A stretch of DNA of 8,317 nucleotides. Source: Melioribacteraceae bacterium. Its GTDB lineage: Bacteria > Bacteroidota > Ignavibacteria > Ignavibacteriales > Melioribacteraceae. The position numbers and the translations under genes are program-made. The DNA lies in assembly GCA_027858595.1 (NCBI GenBank), contig JAQICK010000053.1, positions 1 through 8,317 on the forward strand, given 5' to 3'. The notes below the pieces were generated by a model, which made no database searches, was not told the DNA's origin, and was given only the letters and a program-made list of their open reading frames with translations. Shown one piece after another: positions 5,851-8,317 of the stretch. Numbering within the stretch: position 1 is the first letter of the stretch; each line of letters begins with the position of its first letter.

Positions 5851-6873
5851 ATGAACAAACAGATTAACATAGGAATTGTTGGAACAGGTATTTATCTGCC
5901 TAAATCCAAAATTACTGCTGAAGAAATTGCAAGCAAAACCAATGGAGTATGGGAAACGGAAGCAGTTAAAACCAAACTTGGTATAATTGAAAAAACTATA
6001 CCTGGTGAAAATGATGGCACACAGGATATGGGAGTTTGGGCTACGGAAGATGCTCTTCGAAAAAATGAAATAAATCCTTTAGATATTGATTTAATTTTAA
6101 ATATTGGTGAGGAGTGGAAAGAATATCCTTTAACAACTTCTGGAATTTATATTCAAGAGAAAATTGGAGCAAAAAATGCTTGGGCTATAGATTTACAACA
6201 ACGTTGCTGCACAACAATATCGGCAATGAAAATTGCAAAAGATATGATGCTTGCTGATGACGATATAAATACTGTTCTAATTGCAGGTGGGTACAGAAAT
6301 GGCGACTTCGTTGACTACACCGATAAAAACATGTCAATGATGTTTAACCTTGCAGCTGGTGGTGGTGCAATTATTCTAAAGAAAAATCACGACAAAAATT
6401 TATTACTTGGCTCACATATAATTACTGATGGAAGCTTAGCGAGAGATGTTGGAGTTAAATTTGGCGGAACTGCAAATCCAATTACTGCCGACAATTTAGA
6501 TGTAGCATACAAATCCTTAACTATGTTTAATCCTGAACACATGAAAACTAGATTAAATGAAGTATCTATGGATAATTGGATGGTTTGCATAGAAAAAGCA
6601 TTTGAGAAAAGTAACTTAGATATGAAAGAACTTGGGTATTTAGCAGTTCTTCATTTTAAAAAATCAATGTACGAATACATGCTTGAAAAATTAAATTTAA
6701 CCAAGGAGGAATCAATTTACTTAAGCAATATTGGTCATGTTGGACAAATTGACCAAATAATATCTTTACAACTAGCAATTGAACAAAATAAAATTAAACA
6801 AGGAACCGTAATTGCAATGCTTGCTGCTGGCATTGGTTATGCATGGGCAGCTAACGTAATAAAATGGGGATAA
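5851..6873 (+). CDS. Second, divergent KAS III-like condensing enzyme
   Basis: This 340-residue protein has the KAS III/thiolase fold pattern but is very different from the one at 1795-2784. The usual nucleophile segment is DLQQRCCTT (114-122), with Cys119 aligned to the FabH cysteine and a second Cys120 beside it. The His of HQAN is kept as His268 (LHFKKSM). The region of FabH HGNTSAA is IGHVGQI, so His296 stands where Asn is expected and the set would be Cys-His-His, as in KAS I/II. The glycine motif FGDGAGA is replaced by FNLAAGGGA. The ending AAGIGYAWAANVIKW is family-like. It begins only 3 nt after the ligase stop without an evident Shine-Dalgarno sequence and is the last enzyme of the operon. 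It may form a pair with the other KAS III-like protein. Condensation, cleavage or acyl transfer cannot be told apart from sequence. Confidence 0.82.
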   Translation: MNKQINIGIVGTGIYLPKSKITAEEIASKTNGVWETEAVKTKLGIIEKTIPGENDGTQDMGVWATEDALRKNEINPLDIDLILNIGEEWKEYPLTTSGIYIQEKIGAKNAWAIDLQQRCCTTISAMKIAKDMMLADDDINTVLIAGGYRNGDFVDYTDKNMSMMFNLAAGGGAIILKKNHDKNLLLGSHIITDGSLARDVGVKFGGTANPITADNLDVAYKSLTMFNPEHMKTRLNEVSMDNWMVCIEKAFEKSNLDMKELGYLAVLHFKKSMYEYMLEKLNLTKEESIYLSNIGHVGQIDQIISLQLAIEQNKIKQGTVIAMLAAGIGYAWAANVIKWG

Positions 6874-6883
6874 TTAATCAAAC

Positions 6884-6890
6884 AAAGGAG
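6884..6890 (+). promoter_or_regulatory. Strong ribosome binding site deciding the lipoprotein start
   Basis: AAAGGAG lies 6 nt before the ATG at 6897. It is the strongest Shine-Dalgarno match in the window. It shows that translation starts at 6897 rather than at the in-frame ATG at 6864, which overlaps the end of the KAS III-like gene and would put 11 polar residues before the signal peptide. Confidence 0.8.
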
Positions 6891-6896
6891 AACACA

Positions 6897-7388
6897 ATGA
6901 AAAAACTACTTTTTTTACTAATCGCAATACTATCAATTTCTTTCATAGCTTGTAGTGAAGATGAAAGCGTAACAGCTCCAGTTGTTGAAGCAGATGCATG
7001 GGTTGGAACTTGGTTAAGTGCTGGTGATAATGTTGCACCAATTCTAGTATCATTATTTAGCTATGATAGCGTTAAAGTTACAATGAATGAAGATAAAACT
7101 ATTGTCCTGGAATCACACATTATTGATGGTGCATGGGCATCGATCCCTGGTGTTTATACTGTTACGGAATCAGCGACAGGTGAAGTTCATTCAATTAGTA
7201 TCAACTATACTGCATTTGAACAAGAAGGAATTATTGAAGTTACAGCTGGTACTCCTGATCAAATGAAATTAGAAGCAGTTCAAAGTGTACCTGATATTGG
7301 TGCGGTGCCAAGAACACCAGCAACTGGTTTTGGATCAGATCCAGCTTTGGCAACATACAATATTCAAACATATGTAAGAGTAGATTAA
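6897..7388 (+). CDS. Small outer-membrane/surface lipoprotein, possibly lipocalin-like
   Basis: The 163-residue protein has a type II signal: MKK, a hydrophobic stretch, then the lipobox FIAC, with Cys19 as the lipidated residue. The residues after it are SEDE, which resembles the Ser/acidic lipoprotein export signal known from Bacteroidota that sends lipoproteins to the cell surface. The mature part begins with WVGTW (35-39), a motif typical of small lipocalin-like and other beta-barrel lipoproteins, followed by alternating beta-strand-like segments. No catalytic residues are recognised. The start at 6897 is set by the strong ribosome site. It lies 23 nt after the second KAS III-like gene and before a strong terminator, so it is probably the last gene of the transcript. 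A role in binding a hydrophobic compound is possible but unproven. Confidence 0.75.
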   Translation: MKKLLFLLIAILSISFIACSEDESVTAPVVEADAWVGTWLSAGDNVAPILVSLFSYDSVKVTMNEDKTIVLESHIIDGAWASIPGVYTVTESATGEVHSISINYTAFEQEGIIEVTAGTPDQMKLEAVQSVPDIGAVPRTPATGFGSDPALATYNIQTYVRVD

Positions 7389-7396
7389 TATCATTA

Positions 7397-7423
7397 GGAG
7401 AAGCTTTATGCTTCTCCATTTTT
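7397..7423 (+). terminator. Rho-independent terminator after the lipoprotein gene
   Basis: GGAGAAGC (7397-7404) and GCTTCTCC (7410-7417) form a perfect 8-bp stem around the loop TTTAT, followed by ATTTTT. It lies 8 nt after the lipoprotein stop codon and probably ends the operon transcript. Only 29 bases separate it from the next start codon, leaving little room for a new promoter. Partial read-through into the outer-membrane protein gene is therefore possible. Confidence 0.85.
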
Positions 7424-7452
7424 AAATCTCAATAAAATTAATGAGTTAAAAA

Positions 7453-8317
7453 ATGAAACGAATAATTACAATAGTTTTAATATCCATATTCTTTTCTACC
7501 CAATTATTTTCTCAAGCAGTACAAAATTATGATGAAGAAAAAGTAAAGGAAGAAAAGAAAGAATTCAAATTCATTGGATATTATTTCATGCGTTCGGAAA
7601 TATCCAATATGTATCCAACAAACGAATTTTTAAAAGGTCAAGTTGTCGGAAGGTTATTTGGCGGTAATACAACACAAACTGGAAAAGACGTACGGTATAC
7701 AGAACAACGATTTATTCCAATAATTGCTTATACACCACGCTTATTTGATGGTTGGGCAACAATGCGTATGTCATTCGAGTTTGACTGGACTTGGGGTGAT
7801 GCAAATTATGGAGCCGGTGGAAACTTTGGAGGTGCTTTTGGGGCTGACTTTGTGAACATGCAAACACAAAATTTATTCATAGAATTTCGTCCTCAAAAAA
7901 ATCTATTTATCAATGTAGGTTTAACCAGAATATTTGATAATATTAAAGTTCCTGCATACACGCTTAGTGAAGATCTCTTCTATTCTGGTTTCCGACTTGC
8001 TTTATGGGGTTCAGATGGAACTGGAATTTCAGCACATTACCTTCTTAATGATCACAGATTTAAATTAGGTGCCTATCAACTATACGAAAATAATGTTCAA
8101 GAAAATGATGACGTTATATTATTTGAAGCTGATTATGAATATGATTTTGATATTACAAATTCTGCAGGGTTAGCAGTATACTATTTAAGAGATAGAGGAA
8201 ACGGTGAAGGTGGAGTTTCAATACTTGGACAGGGTTTAAACTCTGGTCTCAGTAACTATAGTGGAGTTTTCAATTTTAATTTTGGAAATGAGCCTTATAC
8301 CGCTGATATTGTTTGGC
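7453..8317 (+). CDS. Outer-membrane beta-barrel (porin-like) protein, 3' end outside window
   Basis: An open frame of 288 codons begins at 7453 and runs off the window end without a stop. The N-terminus is a classic Sec signal peptide: MKR, a hydrophobic core IITIVLISIFF, then STQLFSQA, with likely cleavage between Ser20 and Gln21. A short Glu/Lys-rich linker (about 28-37) follows. The rest shows alternating polar and aromatic or hydrophobic residues in strand-like runs, e.g. RFIPIIAYTPRLF, MRMSFEFDWTW, NLFIEFRPQKNLFINVGL and VILFEADYEYDF, with Gly/Asn-rich turns, as expected of a transmembrane beta barrel. I do not recognise a named family; porin or alginate-export-like channels of Bacteroidota/Ignavibacteria are the nearest idea. 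The upstream terminator suggests that it may be a separate unit. No strong ribosome site is visible; ATG 7453 is chosen because it gives a complete signal peptide. Confidence 0.75.
   Translation, partial: MKRIITIVLISIFFSTQLFSQAVQNYDEEKVKEEKKEFKFIGYYFMRSEISNMYPTNEFLKGQVVGRLFGGNTTQTGKDVRYTEQRFIPIIAYTPRLFDGWATMRMSFEFDWTWGDANYGAGGNFGGAFGADFVNMQTQNLFIEFRPQKNLFINVGLTRIFDNIKVPAYTLSEDLFYSGFRLALWGSDGTGISAHYLLNDHRFKLGAYQLYENNVQENDDVILFEADYEYDFDITNSAGLAVYYLRDRGNGEGGVSILGQGLNSGLSNYSGVFNFNFGNEPYTADIVW

Noticed and set aside
6864..6896. Upstream in-frame start for the lipoprotein
   Set aside because: It overlaps the end of the KAS III-like gene, has no ribosome site and would put 11 polar residues before the signal peptide. 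ATG 6897 has AAAGGAG at ideal distance.
7396..7425. Tiny ORF with AGGAG and ATG at 7408 (five codons, MLLHF)
   Set aside because: Every base lies within the terminator hairpin and its tail, so the apparent ribosome site and ATG are best explained by the stem sequence.
1..8317. CRISPR array, tRNA, rRNA or transposase gene
   Set aside because: No regularly spaced direct repeats, no cloverleaf-like sequence with a CCA-end context, no rRNA-like segment and no transposase motifs were seen.

Overview
The window is very AT-rich. It carries a compact, co-directional gene block on the + strand that reads as one regulated operon with its own regulator, followed by two cell-envelope genes. A type II lipoprotein signal, an outer-membrane beta-barrel protein with a signal peptide ending in S|Q, few strong Shine-Dalgarno sites and the low GC content suggest a Gram-negative bacterium of the Bacteroidota/Chlorobi/Ignavibacteriota group. 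Ignavibacteria-like is my best guess, but the sequence does not prove it.

Layout. Positions 1-486 hold no convincing gene. They contain a palindromic element of interspersed-repeat type (about 107-180), small hairpins, and just before the first gene a promoter whose start point falls on a palindromic operator. A GbsR/MarR-like winged-helix regulator follows (487-975). A second copy of the operator lies in the gap behind it (997-1016). Then come a FabG-type short-chain dehydrogenase (1041-1784), a FabH/KAS III-like condensing enzyme (1795-2784), a sodium:solute symporter (2798-4345), an acyl-CoA ligase (4342-5847, ATGA overlap with the symporter) and a second, very different KAS III-like enzyme (5851-6873). 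A small lipoprotein (6897-7388) is next, with a strong hairpin terminator (7397-7423). The 5' part of an outer-membrane beta-barrel protein (7453 to the window end) closes the window.

How the genes may work together (inference). The symporter could import a small carboxylate, the ligase could activate it to a CoA thioester, the two KAS III-like proteins could carry out a Claisen-type condensation or its reverse, and the dehydrogenase could reduce or oxidise the 3-oxo/3-hydroxy product. No acyl carrier protein, dehydratase or enoyl reductase is present, so this does not look like housekeeping fatty-acid synthesis. Both KAS III-like proteins keep a cysteine at the nucleophile position but have lost other residues of the Cys-His-Asn triad, and in different ways. 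That recalls heterodimeric FabH-like pairs such as PqsB/PqsC. The regulator probably controls itself and the operon through the two matching operators. The substrate and product cannot be read from the sequence.
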